DNA of 64,000 bases, taken from assembly GCA_025463985.1 (NCBI GenBank), contig JAODBM010000184.1, forward strand, positions 35,160-99,159, read 5' to 3'. Below are positions 34,913 through 43,381 of this stretch, one piece after another; within the stretch, counting starts at the first letter, position 1, and each line of letters begins with the position of its first letter. This DNA is from Acidimicrobiales bacterium. GTDB taxonomy: Bacteria; Actinomycetota; Acidimicrobiia; Acidimicrobiales; Iamiaceae. The position numbers and the translations under genes were made by a program. The notes under the pieces are model-generated. The model worked only from the letters and a program-made list of their open reading frames with translations. It was not told where the DNA came from and did no database searches.

Positions 34913-35755
34913 GTGAGCGATGTGATCCGAGCTGCGCTGGTCCAGGCGACCTGGACCGGTGACAAGGAGACGATGATCAAGGCCCACGAGGAGGCGACCC
35001 GCGAGGCCGCCGAGGCGGGGGCAAAGGTCATCTGCTTCCAGGAGATCTTCTACGGGCCGTACTTCTGTCAGGTGCAGGATCCCGCCTGGTACAGCTACGC
35101 CGAATCGGTGCCGGGGCCGACCACCGAGCGCTTCGCCGCCCTGGCCGCCGAGCTGGGCATGGTGATGGTGCTGCCGGTCTACGAGCGCGAGCAGGAGGGC
35201 TACCTCTACAACACCGCGGCGGTCATCGATGCCGACGGCTCGTACCTCGGCAAGTACCGCAAGTCGCACATCCCCCAGCTCCCCGGGTTCTGGGAGAAGT
35301 TCTACTTCCGGCCCGGCAACCTCGGCTATCCCGTGTTCGACACCGCGGTCGGCCGGGTCGGCGTCTACATCTGCTACGACCGACACTTCCCCGAGGGCTG
35401 GCGGGCACTCGGCCTCAACGGCGCGCAGATCGTCTTCAACCCGTCGGCCACCAGCCGCGGGCTCTCGAACTACCTGTGGCGGCTCGAGCAGCCGGCGGCC
35501 GCGGTCGCGAACGAGTACTACATCGGCGCGATCAACCGGGCCGGCATCGAGGATCTCGGCGACGACGACTTCTACGGGTCGAGCTACTTCGTGGACCCGG
35601 AGGGCGCGTTCGTCGGCGACGTCGGACGCGACGACGGCGTGGGCGAGCTGATCGTGCGCGACCTCGACATGGTCAAGATCGCCGAGGTGCGCAATCGGTG
35701 GGCGTTCTACCGAGATCGGCGGCCTGACTCCTACACCGAGCTCGTCCGTCCATGA
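34913..35755 (+). CDS. Beta-ureidopropionase / carbon-nitrogen hydrolase (N-carbamoyl-beta-alanine amidohydrolase)
   Basis: 280-residue nitrilase-superfamily hydrolase. The catalytic triad is Glu in VICFQEIFYGPYF, Lys in YLGKYRKSHIPQLPGF and Cys in VGVYICYDRHFPEGW. RKSHIPQLPGFWEKFYFRPG and FNPSATSRGLSNYLWRLEQP are typical of beta-ureidopropionase-like members. GTG 34913 has GAAGGA 8 nt upstream. It hydrolyses N-carbamoyl-beta-alanine or -aminoisobutyrate to the beta-amino acid, CO2 and NH3, step three of reductive uracil/thymine breakdown. It is coupled to the dihydropyrimidinase gene by ATGA. Confidence 0.93.
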   Translation: MSDVIRAALVQATWTGDKETMIKAHEEATREAAEAGAKVICFQEIFYGPYFCQVQDPAWYSYAESVPGPTTERFAALAAELGMVMVLPVYEREQEGYLYNTAAVIDADGSYLGKYRKSHIPQLPGFWEKFYFRPGNLGYPVFDTAVGRVGVYICYDRHFPEGWRALGLNGAQIVFNPSATSRGLSNYLWRLEQPAAAVANEYYIGAINRAGIEDLGDDDFYGSSYFVDPEGAFVGDVGRDDGVGELIVRDLDMVKIAEVRNRWAFYRDRRPDSYTELVRP

Positions 35756-37167
35756 GGACGCTCGTCACCGGCGGCCTCGTCGTCAGCACCACCGGCGCCA
35801 GCGCCGCCGACGTCCTCGTGGAGGACGAGCGGATCGTGGCCGTCCTCGAGCCGGGGACCACCGCGCTCGGCTCCGACCTGGCCGCGACCTCCGACCTGGT
35901 GATCGATGCCACCGGCAAGTATGTGGTCCCGGGCGGCGTCGACTGCCACACCCACATGGAGATGCCGTTCGGCGGCACCAGCTCGTCGGACACGTTCGAG
36001 ACCGGCACGCAGGCGGCCGCGTGGGGCGGCACGACCACGATCATCGACTTCGCCGCCCACCACGTTGGCGAGCGCGTGCTCGACGTGATGGCGGCCTGGC
36101 ACGCCAAGGCCGCGGGCAACTGCGCCATCGACTACGGCTTCCACCAGATCCTCGCGGGCGTCGACGACGACGCCATCAAGGCCATGAACGAGCTCGTCGG
36201 CGAAGGCGTCTCGAGCTTCAAGATGTTCATGGCGTACCCAGGCGTCTTCTACTCCGACGACGGCCAGATCCTGCGGGCCATGCAAGCCGCGGCCGACAAC
36301 GGCGCGCTGATCATGATGCACGCCGAGAACGGCACGGCCATCGACGTGCTCGTGTCGCAGGCGTTAGCCCGGGGCGACACCGATCCCGGCTTTCACGGCA
36401 CGACCCGGCCATGGGAGACCGAGGAGGAGGCGGTCCACCGGGCGATCATGCTGGCCCGCATCGCCGGCGCGCCGGTCTACTTCGTGCACATGTCGGCCAA
36501 GCAGGCCGTGTCCACCGTGGCCGCGGCGCGCGACGAGGGGCTCAACGTGTTCGGCGAGACCTGCCCGCAATACCTCTACCTGTCGCTCGAGGACCATCTC
36601 TTCGCGCCCGGCTTCGAGGGCGCCAAGTACGTGTTCTCGACGCCGCTGCGGGCCCGGGCCGAGGGCCACCAGGAGGCGCTCTGGCGCTACCTGCGCACGA
36701 ACGACCTCTCGGTGGTCAGCACCGACCACTGCCCGTTCTGCTTCAAGGAGCAGAAAGAGCTCGGCCAGGGGAACTTCTCGAAGATCCCCAACGGGCTCGG
36801 TGGCATCGAGCACCGCATGGACCTGATCTACCAGGGCGTCGTCGACGGCCAGATCGGCCTCAGCCGCTGGGTCGAGCTGTGCTCGACCACCCCGGCGCGC
36901 ATGTTCGGCATGTATCCCAAGAAGGGTGTGATCGCGCCGGGCTCGGACGCCGACCTCGTGATCTACGACCCCAACGGCCAGACCCGCATCAGCGTGGACA
37001 CCCACCACATGAACCTCGACTACTCGGGCTACGAGGGCACGGTCGTGGCCGGCCACGTCGACACCGTGCTGTCCCGCGGCACCGTGGTCATCGACCAGGG
37101 CCGGTTCCTCGGCTCCAAGTCACATGGGTCCTACGTCCGCCGATCGCTCTCGCAATACCTCGTATGA
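35752..37167 (+). CDS. Dihydropyrimidinase (D-hydantoinase)
   Basis: 471-residue cyclic amidohydrolase. Metal site: HTH in VVPGGVDCHTHMEMPFGG, the carbamylated Lys in SSFKMFMAYPGVFY, His in IMMHAENGTAIDVL and YFVHMSAKQA, and Asp in SVVSTDHCPFCF. GGIEHRMDLIYQGVVDGQI and MFGMYPKKGVIAPGSDADLV complete the family pattern. It opens 5,6-dihydrouracil, dihydrothymine or hydantoins to N-carbamoyl amino acids, feeding the upstream-encoded ureidopropionase. The ATG overlaps the previous stop and its stop overlaps the next ATG. Confidence 0.97.
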   Translation: MRTLVTGGLVVSTTGASAADVLVEDERIVAVLEPGTTALGSDLAATSDLVIDATGKYVVPGGVDCHTHMEMPFGGTSSSDTFETGTQAAAWGGTTTIIDFAAHHVGERVLDVMAAWHAKAAGNCAIDYGFHQILAGVDDDAIKAMNELVGEGVSSFKMFMAYPGVFYSDDGQILRAMQAAADNGALIMMHAENGTAIDVLVSQALARGDTDPGFHGTTRPWETEEEAVHRAIMLARIAGAPVYFVHMSAKQAVSTVAAARDEGLNVFGETCPQYLYLSLEDHLFAPGFEGAKYVFSTPLRARAEGHQEALWRYLRTNDLSVVSTDHCPFCFKEQKELGQGNFSKIPNGLGGIEHRMDLIYQGVVDGQIGLSRWVELCSTTPARMFGMYPKKGVIAPGSDADLVIYDPNGQTRISVDTHHMNLDYSGYEGTVVAGHVDTVLSRGTVVIDQGRFLGSKSHGSYVRRSLSQYLV

Positions 37168-38678
37168 CCGACGAGAGCGCCCTGCCCCTCCTCCCCCACT
37201 GGATCGACGGCCGAAGCACCATGCCCGACCCCGAGCGCCGCCTGCCGGTGTTCGACCCGGCGACCGGCAAGGTCCAAGCCGAGGTGCCGGTCGCGACCGG
37301 GCGTGACGTCGACCGCACCGTCGCCAGCGCCGTGGCCAGCGGCGTCGACTGGGCCGTCACGCCGCCCGGTCGCCGTGCCGAGGTCATGTTCGCCTTCCGC
37401 GAGCTGCTGCGGGCCCGGCAGCCCGAGCTGATCGCGGCGGTCTGCCGCGAGCATGGCAAGGTGCCCGACGACGCCGCCGGCGAGGTCGCCCGCGGGCTCG
37501 AGAACGTCGACTTCGCCTGCGGTGTTCCCGCCCTCCTCAAGGGCTCCTTCAGCCCGCAGGTGTCGAGCGGGGTCGACGTGCACTCGGTGCGCGAGCCGGT
37601 CGGCGTGGTGGTCGGCATCACGCCGTTCAACTTCCCGGTCATGGTGCCGCTGTGGATGCTCGCCAACGCGCTGGCGTGCGGCAACACGTTCGTCCTCAAG
37701 CCGAGCGAGCGCGATCCGAGCGCCTCGCTGGTGCTGGCCGAGCTGCTGGCCGACGCGGGCCTGCCGCCGGGCGTGTTCAGCGTCCTGCACGGTGACCGCA
37801 CGACCGTCGACGCCCTCATCGCGCATCCCGACGTCGCCGCGGTCAGCTTCGTGGGCTCGACCGCCGCGGCCGAGCACGTCTACGCCCGGGCCAGCGCCGC
37901 CGGCAAGCGGGTGCAGGCGCTCGGCGGCGCCAAGAACCACCTCGTGGTGCTGCCCGACGCCGACGTGGGCCTGGCCGCCGACGGGGCCGTGAGCGCGGCG
38001 TTCGGTTCGGCCGGCCAGCGCTGCATGGCGGTCTCGGTGGCGGTGGCGGTGGGCGACGTGGCCGACGACCTGGTCGAGGCGATCGCGAAGCGGCTGCCGG
38101 GACTGCGGGTCGGGCCGGCCAGCGATCCCGACGCCGAGATGGGCCCGCTCATCGACGAGGCCGCGCTGCGGCGGGTGACCCGGTACGTGGCCGGGGCGGA
38201 GAAGGAGGGCGGGCGCGTCGTGGTCGACGGCCGCGACCATGCGCTGGCCCCGACGGCCGATCCGAACGGCTTCTTCCTCGGCCCGACGCTCATCGACGAC
38301 GTGGCGCCGGGCGCGGCCGTGTACGACGACGAGATCTTCGGGCCCGTGCTCGCGGTGGTGCGCGTCGAGCACTTCGACGACGCCGTGGGCCTCGTCAACG
38401 CCAACCGCTACGGCAACGGCGCCGCCGTCTACACCCGCGACGGTGGCAACGCCCGCCGGTTCCAGCGCGAGGTCACCTGCGGGATGGTCGGCGTGAACGT
38501 GCCGATCCCGGTCCCGGTCGGCTCGTACAGCTTCGGCGGGTGGAAGAGCTCGCTGTTCGGCAGCGCCCGCATGTACGGCCCGGCCGGCCTCGACTTCTAC
38601 ACCCGCGAGAAGGTCATCACGACCCGCTGGCCCGACCCGGTGGCCTCGGTCGTCGACCTGGTCTTCCCCACCCGCTGA
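37164..38678 (+). CDS. mmsA: CoA-acylating methylmalonate-semialdehyde dehydrogenase
   Basis: 504-residue aldehyde dehydrogenase. The MmsA-specific cofactor segment is GITPFNFPVMVPLWMLANAL, the CoA-dependent class marker, and the nucleophile is in FGSAGQRCMAVSVAVAVG. FVLKPSERDP and VSFVGSTAAAEHVY are also standard. It converts methylmalonate or malonate semialdehyde, the transamination products of beta-aminoisobutyrate or beta-alanine, to propionyl-CoA or acetyl-CoA with NAD+ and CoA. Start ATG overlaps the dihydropyrimidinase stop. Together with the aminotransferase two genes on, it completes the thymine/uracil route. Confidence 0.95.
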   Translation: MTDESALPLLPHWIDGRSTMPDPERRLPVFDPATGKVQAEVPVATGRDVDRTVASAVASGVDWAVTPPGRRAEVMFAFRELLRARQPELIAAVCREHGKVPDDAAGEVARGLENVDFACGVPALLKGSFSPQVSSGVDVHSVREPVGVVVGITPFNFPVMVPLWMLANALACGNTFVLKPSERDPSASLVLAELLADAGLPPGVFSVLHGDRTTVDALIAHPDVAAVSFVGSTAAAEHVYARASAAGKRVQALGGAKNHLVVLPDADVGLAADGAVSAAFGSAGQRCMAVSVAVAVGDVADDLVEAIAKRLPGLRVGPASDPDAEMGPLIDEAALRRVTRYVAGAEKEGGRVVVDGRDHALAPTADPNGFFLGPTLIDDVAPGAAVYDDEIFGPVLAVVRVEHFDDAVGLVNANRYGNGAAVYTRDGGNARRFQREVTCGMVGVNVPIPVPVGSYSFGGWKSSLFGSARMYGPAGLDFYTREKVITTRWPDPVASVVDLVFPTR

Positions 38679-38704
38679 CGCGGCCCCGGCCGCCTGGAGG
38701 CATC

Positions 38705-39721
38705 GTGCAGTTCGGAGTGGTCCTGCAAGCGAACCCGCCCGCGTGGGAGGTGGTCGAGCTGGCGCGCCAGGCCGAGATCGCCGGCTTCAGCCACGCGTGG
38801 ACCTTCGACTCCCACGTGCTCTGGCAGGAACCGTTCGTGATCTACAGCCAGATCCTGGCCCACACCCACCGCCTCATCGTGGGGCCGATGGTGACCAACC
38901 CCGCGACCCGCGACTGGACGGTCACGGCGTCGCTCTTCGCCACCCTCAACGAGATGTTCGGCAACCGCACGATCTGCGGGATCGGCCGGGGCGACTCCGC
39001 CGTGCGCGTCACCAACGGCCGGCCCACGACCCTGGCCACCCTGCGCGACGCGGTCGGCGTGATCCGGGGGCTCGCCAACGGGGACGAGGTCGACTACCAC
39101 GGCCAGCGGCTGCGCCTGCCGTGGAACCCCGACAGCCGTCTCGACGTGTGGATCGCCGGCTACGGCCCGAAGGCGCTCGCGTTGGCCGGCGAGATCGGCG
39201 ACGGGTTCATCCTCCAGCTGGCCGACCCGGCGATCGTGGCGTGGAGCATCGACGCGGTGCGCAAGGCAGCGGTCGACGCCGGGCGCGACCCGGCCGAGGT
39301 CAAGATCTGCGTCGCCGCGCCCGCCTACGTCGGCGACGACCTGGCGCACCAACGCGACCAGTGCCGCTGGTTCGGCGGCATGGTCGGCAACCACGTGGCC
39401 GACATCGTGAGCCGGTACGGCACGGACTCGAGCGTGCCGGCGGCCCTGACCGACTACATCGCCGGTCGTGCGGGCTACGACTACAACGACCACGGTCGGG
39501 CCGGCAACACCAGCACCGACTTCGTCCCCGACGAGATCGTGGACCGCTTCTGCCTGCTCGGTCCCATCGACCGCCACGTCGAGCGCCTGCAAGAGCTCGA
39601 GGCGCTCGGCGTCGACCAGGTGGCCCTCTACCTGCAGCACGACGCCAAGCTGGCCACGCTGCAGGCGTACGGCGAACGGATCCTCCCGCTCGTGCGCAGC
39701 CATGTCGGAGCGCGTCTGTGA
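38705..39721 (+). CDS. LLM class F420-dependent oxidoreductase, CPS_4043-like subfamily
   Basis: 338 residues from GTG with TGGAGG upstream. The barrel begins QFGVVLQANPPAWEVVELAR and has SHAWTFDSHVLWQEPFVIYS, ICGIGRGDSAVRVTNGRP and DVWIAGYGPKALALAGEIGD. This pattern matches the TIGR03842-type group, whose genes I recall lying next to dihydropyrimidinase genes. No flavin/FeS dihydropyrimidine dehydrogenase is encoded in the window, so this protein is a candidate for the ring-reduction step or for a related hydride transfer. It sits between MmsA (26 nt) and the aminotransferase (GTGA overlap). Substrate is inferred only. Confidence 0.88.
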   Translation: MQFGVVLQANPPAWEVVELARQAEIAGFSHAWTFDSHVLWQEPFVIYSQILAHTHRLIVGPMVTNPATRDWTVTASLFATLNEMFGNRTICGIGRGDSAVRVTNGRPTTLATLRDAVGVIRGLANGDEVDYHGQRLRLPWNPDSRLDVWIAGYGPKALALAGEIGDGFILQLADPAIVAWSIDAVRKAAVDAGRDPAEVKICVAAPAYVGDDLAHQRDQCRWFGGMVGNHVADIVSRYGTDSSVPAALTDYIAGRAGYDYNDHGRAGNTSTDFVPDEIVDRFCLLGPIDRHVERLQELEALGVDQVALYLQHDAKLATLQAYGERILPLVRSHVGARL

Positions 39722-41076
39722 CCGACGCGGCCGCACTCGAAGGCGAGCGCGTCGTCGCGCTCGATCGCGCTCACGTCTTCCACTCGTGGTCGGCGCAGGG
39801 GGCGCTGGACCCGCTGCCGATCGCCGGAGCCGAGGGGTCGTGGATCTGGGACTACCGCGGCAACCGCTACCTCGACTTCTCGTCGCAGCTCGTCAACACC
39901 AACATCGGCCACCAGCACCCAGCGGTGGTCCGCGCTATCCAGCGGCAGGCCGGCCGGCTGTGCACCATCGCGCCGCACCACGCCAACGAGGCGAGGAGCG
40001 ACGCGGCGTCCCGCATCGCCGCGCTCGCGCCGGCGGGCCTCGACCACGTGTTCTTCACCAACGGCGGCGCCGACGCGATCGAGAACGCGATCCGCATGGC
40101 CCGCGTCCACACCGGGCGCCAGAAGGTCGTGTCGCTCTACCGCTCGTACCACGGCAACACGACGTCGGCCATCGTGGCCACCGGTGACCCGCGCCGCTGG
40201 CCCAACGACGTCGGCGTCGCCGGCCACGTGCATGCGTTCGGCCCGTACCTCTATCGCTCCGCGTTCTCGGCCACGACCGAAGCCGAGGAGTGCGAGCGGG
40301 CCTTGGCCCACCTGCGGCAGGTCATCGAGCTGGAGGGGCCGTCGACGATCGCCGCGCTGCTGCTCGAGACCGTGGTCGGCACGGCCGGCATCCTGGTGCC
40401 GCCCGACGGCTACCTGCAGGGGGTCCGCGACCTGTGCGACGAGCACGGCGTGATGTGGATCGCGGACGAGGTCATGTGCGGGTTCGGTCGCACCGGCGCC
40501 TGGTTCGCCTTCGACCACTGGGGCGCGACGCCCGACCTGATCGTGTTCGCGAAGGGTGTGAACTCCGGCTACGTGCCGCTCGGTGGCGTGGTGCTCAGCG
40601 ACGCCATCTACGAGACCTTCCGCACCAGGCCGTTCCCGGGCGGCCTCACCTACTCCGGCCATCCGCTGGCGTGCGCCGCCGCCGTGGCCACCATCGACGC
40701 CATGCGCGACGAGGGCATCGTGGACCACGCCCGGCGCTTGGGCGACGAGGTGCTCGGGCCCGGCCTGCGCGACCTCGCGACCCGGCACCCGTCGGTGGGC
40801 GAGGTCCGCGGGCTCGGGACGTTCTGGGCCCTCGAGCTGGTGCGCGACCCCGCGACCCGCGAGATGCTCGTGCCCTACAACGCCTCCGGTGCGGCCAACG
40901 CCCCGATGGCTGAGCTGGTCGAAGCCTGCAAGGCGCAGGGCCTGATCCCGCTCACGAACTTCAACCGCCTGCACGTCGTCCCGCCCTGCACGGTCACCGC
41001 CGCCGAAGCCGAGAAGGGCCTGGCCATCCTCGACGACGCGCTCGCCACCACCGACGCCTACGTGCGGCGCCCCTAG
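39718..41076 (+). CDS. Class III aminotransferase (beta-alanine / beta-aminoisobutyrate type)
   Basis: 452-residue PLP enzyme. PLP-site blocks are FTNGGADAIENAIRMARVHT, YRSYHGNTTSAIVATGDPRR, WIADEVMCGFGRTGAWFAFD, and the Schiff-base Lys in IVFAKGVNSGYVPLGGV. It is an omega-amino-acid:pyruvate/oxoglutarate transaminase by fold. Position after ureidopropionase, dihydropyrimidinase and semialdehyde dehydrogenase points to beta-alanine and beta-aminoisobutyrate as donors. The GTG start overlaps the LLM gene stop. Last gene of the five-gene unit; it converges with the P450 gene 16 nt away. Confidence 0.94.
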   Translation: MTDAAALEGERVVALDRAHVFHSWSAQGALDPLPIAGAEGSWIWDYRGNRYLDFSSQLVNTNIGHQHPAVVRAIQRQAGRLCTIAPHHANEARSDAASRIAALAPAGLDHVFFTNGGADAIENAIRMARVHTGRQKVVSLYRSYHGNTTSAIVATGDPRRWPNDVGVAGHVHAFGPYLYRSAFSATTEAEECERALAHLRQVIELEGPSTIAALLLETVVGTAGILVPPDGYLQGVRDLCDEHGVMWIADEVMCGFGRTGAWFAFDHWGATPDLIVFAKGVNSGYVPLGGVVLSDAIYETFRTRPFPGGLTYSGHPLACAAAVATIDAMRDEGIVDHARRLGDEVLGPGLRDLATRHPSVGEVRGLGTFWALELVRDPATREMLVPYNASGAANAPMAELVEACKAQGLIPLTNFNRLHVVPPCTVTAAEAEKGLAILDDALATTDAYVRRP

Positions 41077-41092
41077 CGCGGTCGCCGCCTGG

Positions 41093-42325
41093 TCAGGTCA
41101 GGGCGACGGGGAGCTGGGCGCTGGCGGCGGTGAACGGCGTGCGGGCGGTGACGACGTCACCGGCGAGGTGGATCGCCGGGAACCGCTGCACGAGGGCGTG
41201 GAGGAGCACCTCGATCTCGAGCCGCGCGATGGGCGCTCCGAGGCACACATAGGCGCCCCCGCCGAACGTGAGCGGGCCGGGCCCCGATCGCTCCAGCGAG
41301 AGCTCGTCGGGATCCTCGAACTCGTTCGGGTCGCGCTGGCCGGCGATCACGTTGACCACGAGCCGCGACCCCTCGGGGATCGCAACCCCGTCGATCTCCA
41401 CGTCGGCGCGGCAGTACCGGTCGAGCACCAGCGACCGGGGGTTGAGCCGGATCGCCTCCTCGACGGCGCGCGCCACCAGGGACGGATCCGCGGTGAGCGC
41501 CTTCCACTGGTCCGGGTGCTCGAGCAGCGTGCCGACCACGAGCGCCATCTGGTGGGCGGTGTTGTCGGTGCTCGCCTCGAGCGTCATCACGGCCTGGTCG
41601 ACGACCTCCTCGCCGCTGAGCCGCCCTTCGGCCTGCTGGCGGATCAGGTGGGACAACAGGTCGTCGCCCAGGTGTTGGCGGCGCTCGGCGACCTGCGCCT
41701 CCATGTACGGGATGAGCTCGGCATAGCCGGCCAGGATCGTGTCGCGGTCGGCCGGGTCCTCCTCGAAGATGCGCAGCACGGCGTCCGACGTGCGCATCAC
41801 GAAGGGCACGTCGCTGGGCGGGGCGTCGACCCATTGGCAGTAGACCTCGGCCGGCACGCGGCTGCACACGGCATCGAACAGGTCGAAGGGTTCGGTCGGG
41901 TCGACGGCGTCGAGCAGGCGATCGACGACCGCCCGCACCTCGTGGCGCGACCGCTCAGCCTGCTGCGGGCTGAAGCGAGCCGACAGCGTCATCCGCAGCC
42001 GTGAGTGCTCCTTGCCGTCCGTGCTCAGCAGCATCCGGCGCTTGTACTCGAGCGCCGGACCCTCGGGGAAGCCGTACCGGTCGATCAGCTCCATGTGGTT
42101 CGTGTCGAGCCGCCGGTCGCGCAGCGTCGCGCTCCCGCTGCGATAGCCGAGGACCTCGATCCCGCGCGTGCTCGAGGCAAGTGGCGACCGGGCGTGGAGC
42201 GCGCGGAGCACGGCGACGGGATCGGCGGCGTAGGCGTCACCGTCCACGTCGAGGAACGGCAGGTCGGCCAGCACGGGGTTCACGTCGGGCGCCTCGGCGG
42301 GGCGGACACACGCGCGCTCAGTCAT
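41093..42325 (-). CDS. Cytochrome P450
   Basis: 410 residues. The heme loop is FGGGAYVCLGAPIARLEIE with axial C361; the residue two before Cys, usually His or Arg, is Tyr. The ExxR motif is EEAIRLNPR. The I-helix oxygen-binding region reads TLEASTDNTAHQMA, so the acid is Asp and the residue after it is Asn, where most P450s have Thr, with Thr one further on. The start ATG overlaps the oxygenase stop by 8 nt (ATGACTGA), so it is translated with a 2OG oxygenase. It may act on the same ring substrate; that is inference. No ferredoxin or reductase gene is adjacent. Confidence 0.93.
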   Translation of the reverse strand: MTERACVRPAEAPDVNPVLADLPFLDVDGDAYAADPVAVLRALHARSPLASSTRGIEVLGYRSGSATLRDRRLDTNHMELIDRYGFPEGPALEYKRRMLLSTDGKEHSRLRMTLSARFSPQQAERSRHEVRAVVDRLLDAVDPTEPFDLFDAVCSRVPAEVYCQWVDAPPSDVPFVMRTSDAVLRIFEEDPADRDTILAGYAELIPYMEAQVAERRQHLGDDLLSHLIRQQAEGRLSGEEVVDQAVMTLEASTDNTAHQMALVVGTLLEHPDQWKALTADPSLVARAVEEAIRLNPRSLVLDRYCRADVEIDGVAIPEGSRLVVNVIAGQRDPNEFEDPDELSLERSGPGPLTFGGGAYVCLGAPIARLEIEVLLHALVQRFPAIHLAGDVVTARTPFTAASAQLPVALT

Positions 42326-43274
42326 CGAGATCGCTATCCGGAGGTCCCGCATACTTCTCTTGGCGCTGCATGACGTGGTCGAGCGCGACGACCGGTTCGT
42401 AGTGCGGGGTGCTGGACGTGGCCGCGACACAGGAGGGTGCCGGGGCCACCACCGTGTCGAGCGCCGGAAAGTGGAAGTAGACGAGCGTGTCGCGCTGTGC
42501 GGTGGCCGCGACGTCGCGCTCCGGGTTGACCACCCGGTGGATGCTGGCCCGGACCAACCGGTTGGTCCACCGGTCGAGCAGGTCGGCGGCCTGCACGAGG
42601 AAGGCGTCCGGCGGGATCGTGACCGGCGTCCAGCGACCCCGTCCGCGCATGCGCACCTCGAGGCCGCCGGGAGCCTCCTGAGCGGTGAGGATCGTGATCG
42701 CGCTCTCGTCCGTGTGCGGGCTGAGCCGGACCTGGCCGGGCTCGGGGGCCACCGCCTGCGGGGGGTAGTGGTTCACGCAGAGGTTCGCGAACTGATGGTC
42801 GGTCCACGCCGCCACCTCCTCGGCGGGAAGGTCGAACGCCTCGGCCAACAGGCGCATGATGCGCGAGGCCACGCCGGCCATCGCCGCGTAGTACTCGCTC
42901 CACACGTCGCGCATCGCGGTCGGTCGCGCCGGCCAGCGATCGAACTGCTCGAGCTCGTGCGCCATGTACCACTCGACCAGGTTGGGCGCTGTCGCGCCGA
43001 GCTTGTCCGGGTCGGCCGCGCCGTCGGGCTGCCAGCCGTTCCACACGCCGAGGCCATCCCAGCGGACCCGTTCCTTCTCGGGTGTCGGGAGGTCGAAGAA
43101 CTCGATCGACACGTCGGTCATCCGCTGGCGCAGGTCGGCGGACACGCCGTGGCCGACGATCAGCATGCAGGAGGCGTCGACCAGGACGTCGGCGACCTCC
43201 CCGCTCGATGCGGTCCGAAGATCGACGACCGGGATGACATCGAGGGCTTGCGTGGCTGGCATCCCGTCGAACAT
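42318..43274 (-). CDS. Isopenicillin-N-synthase-like 2OG-Fe(II) oxygenase (3 of 5)
   Basis: 318 residues from ATG 43274; TTG at 43298 and ATG at 43262 are possible. The N-terminus is DVIPVVDLRTASSGEVADVL with MLIVGHGVSADLRQRM. Fe ligands are in [16 protein letters not shown] and RASIHRVVNP; the 2OG-site segment is AQRDTLVYFHFPALDTVV (RDT instead of RxS). Close sister of the enzymes encoded at 33009 and 46059: all share a block like WTDHQFANLCVNHYPP and a PAPSCVAAT tail. A copy of the shared element ends 31 nt upstream. Translated with the P450. Confidence 0.92.
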   Translation of the reverse strand: MFDGMPATQALDVIPVVDLRTASSGEVADVLVDASCMLIVGHGVSADLRQRMTDVSIEFFDLPTPEKERVRWDGLGVWNGWQPDGAADPDKLGATAPNLVEWYMAHELEQFDRWPARPTAMRDVWSEYYAAMAGVASRIMRLLAEAFDLPAEEVAAWTDHQFANLCVNHYPPQAVAPEPGQVRLSPHTDESAITILTAQEAPGGLEVRMRGRGRWTPVTIPPDAFLVQAADLLDRWTNRLVRASIHRVVNPERDVAATAQRDTLVYFHFPALDTVVAPAPSCVAATSSTPHYEPVVALDHVMQRQEKYAGPPDSDLDD

Positions 43275-43304
43275 ATGGGGAGACCGAGCGATGTTCAACG
43301 ACGG

Positions 43305-43340
43305 CTTTGTGCCACACAGAAGTCTTCACATTGTGGCAAT
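43305..43340 (-). promoter_or_regulatory. Shared regulatory element, copy B (upstream of oxygenase-P450 unit)
   Basis: Read on the minus strand: ATTGCC-ACAAT-GTGAA-GACTT-CTGTGTGG-CACAAAG. It matches copy A at 25 of 36 positions with a single inserted base, in the same orientation to its gene. It also contains a near-inverted TTGCCACA / TGTGGCaCAA pair. It lies between the regulator gene and the oxygenase gene, so the latter may have its own promoter. Confidence 0.65.
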
Positions 43341-43381
43341 GCGGCGCCCAACCAGGCGCCCTTGCCCGCCCCAGCTCGCCG

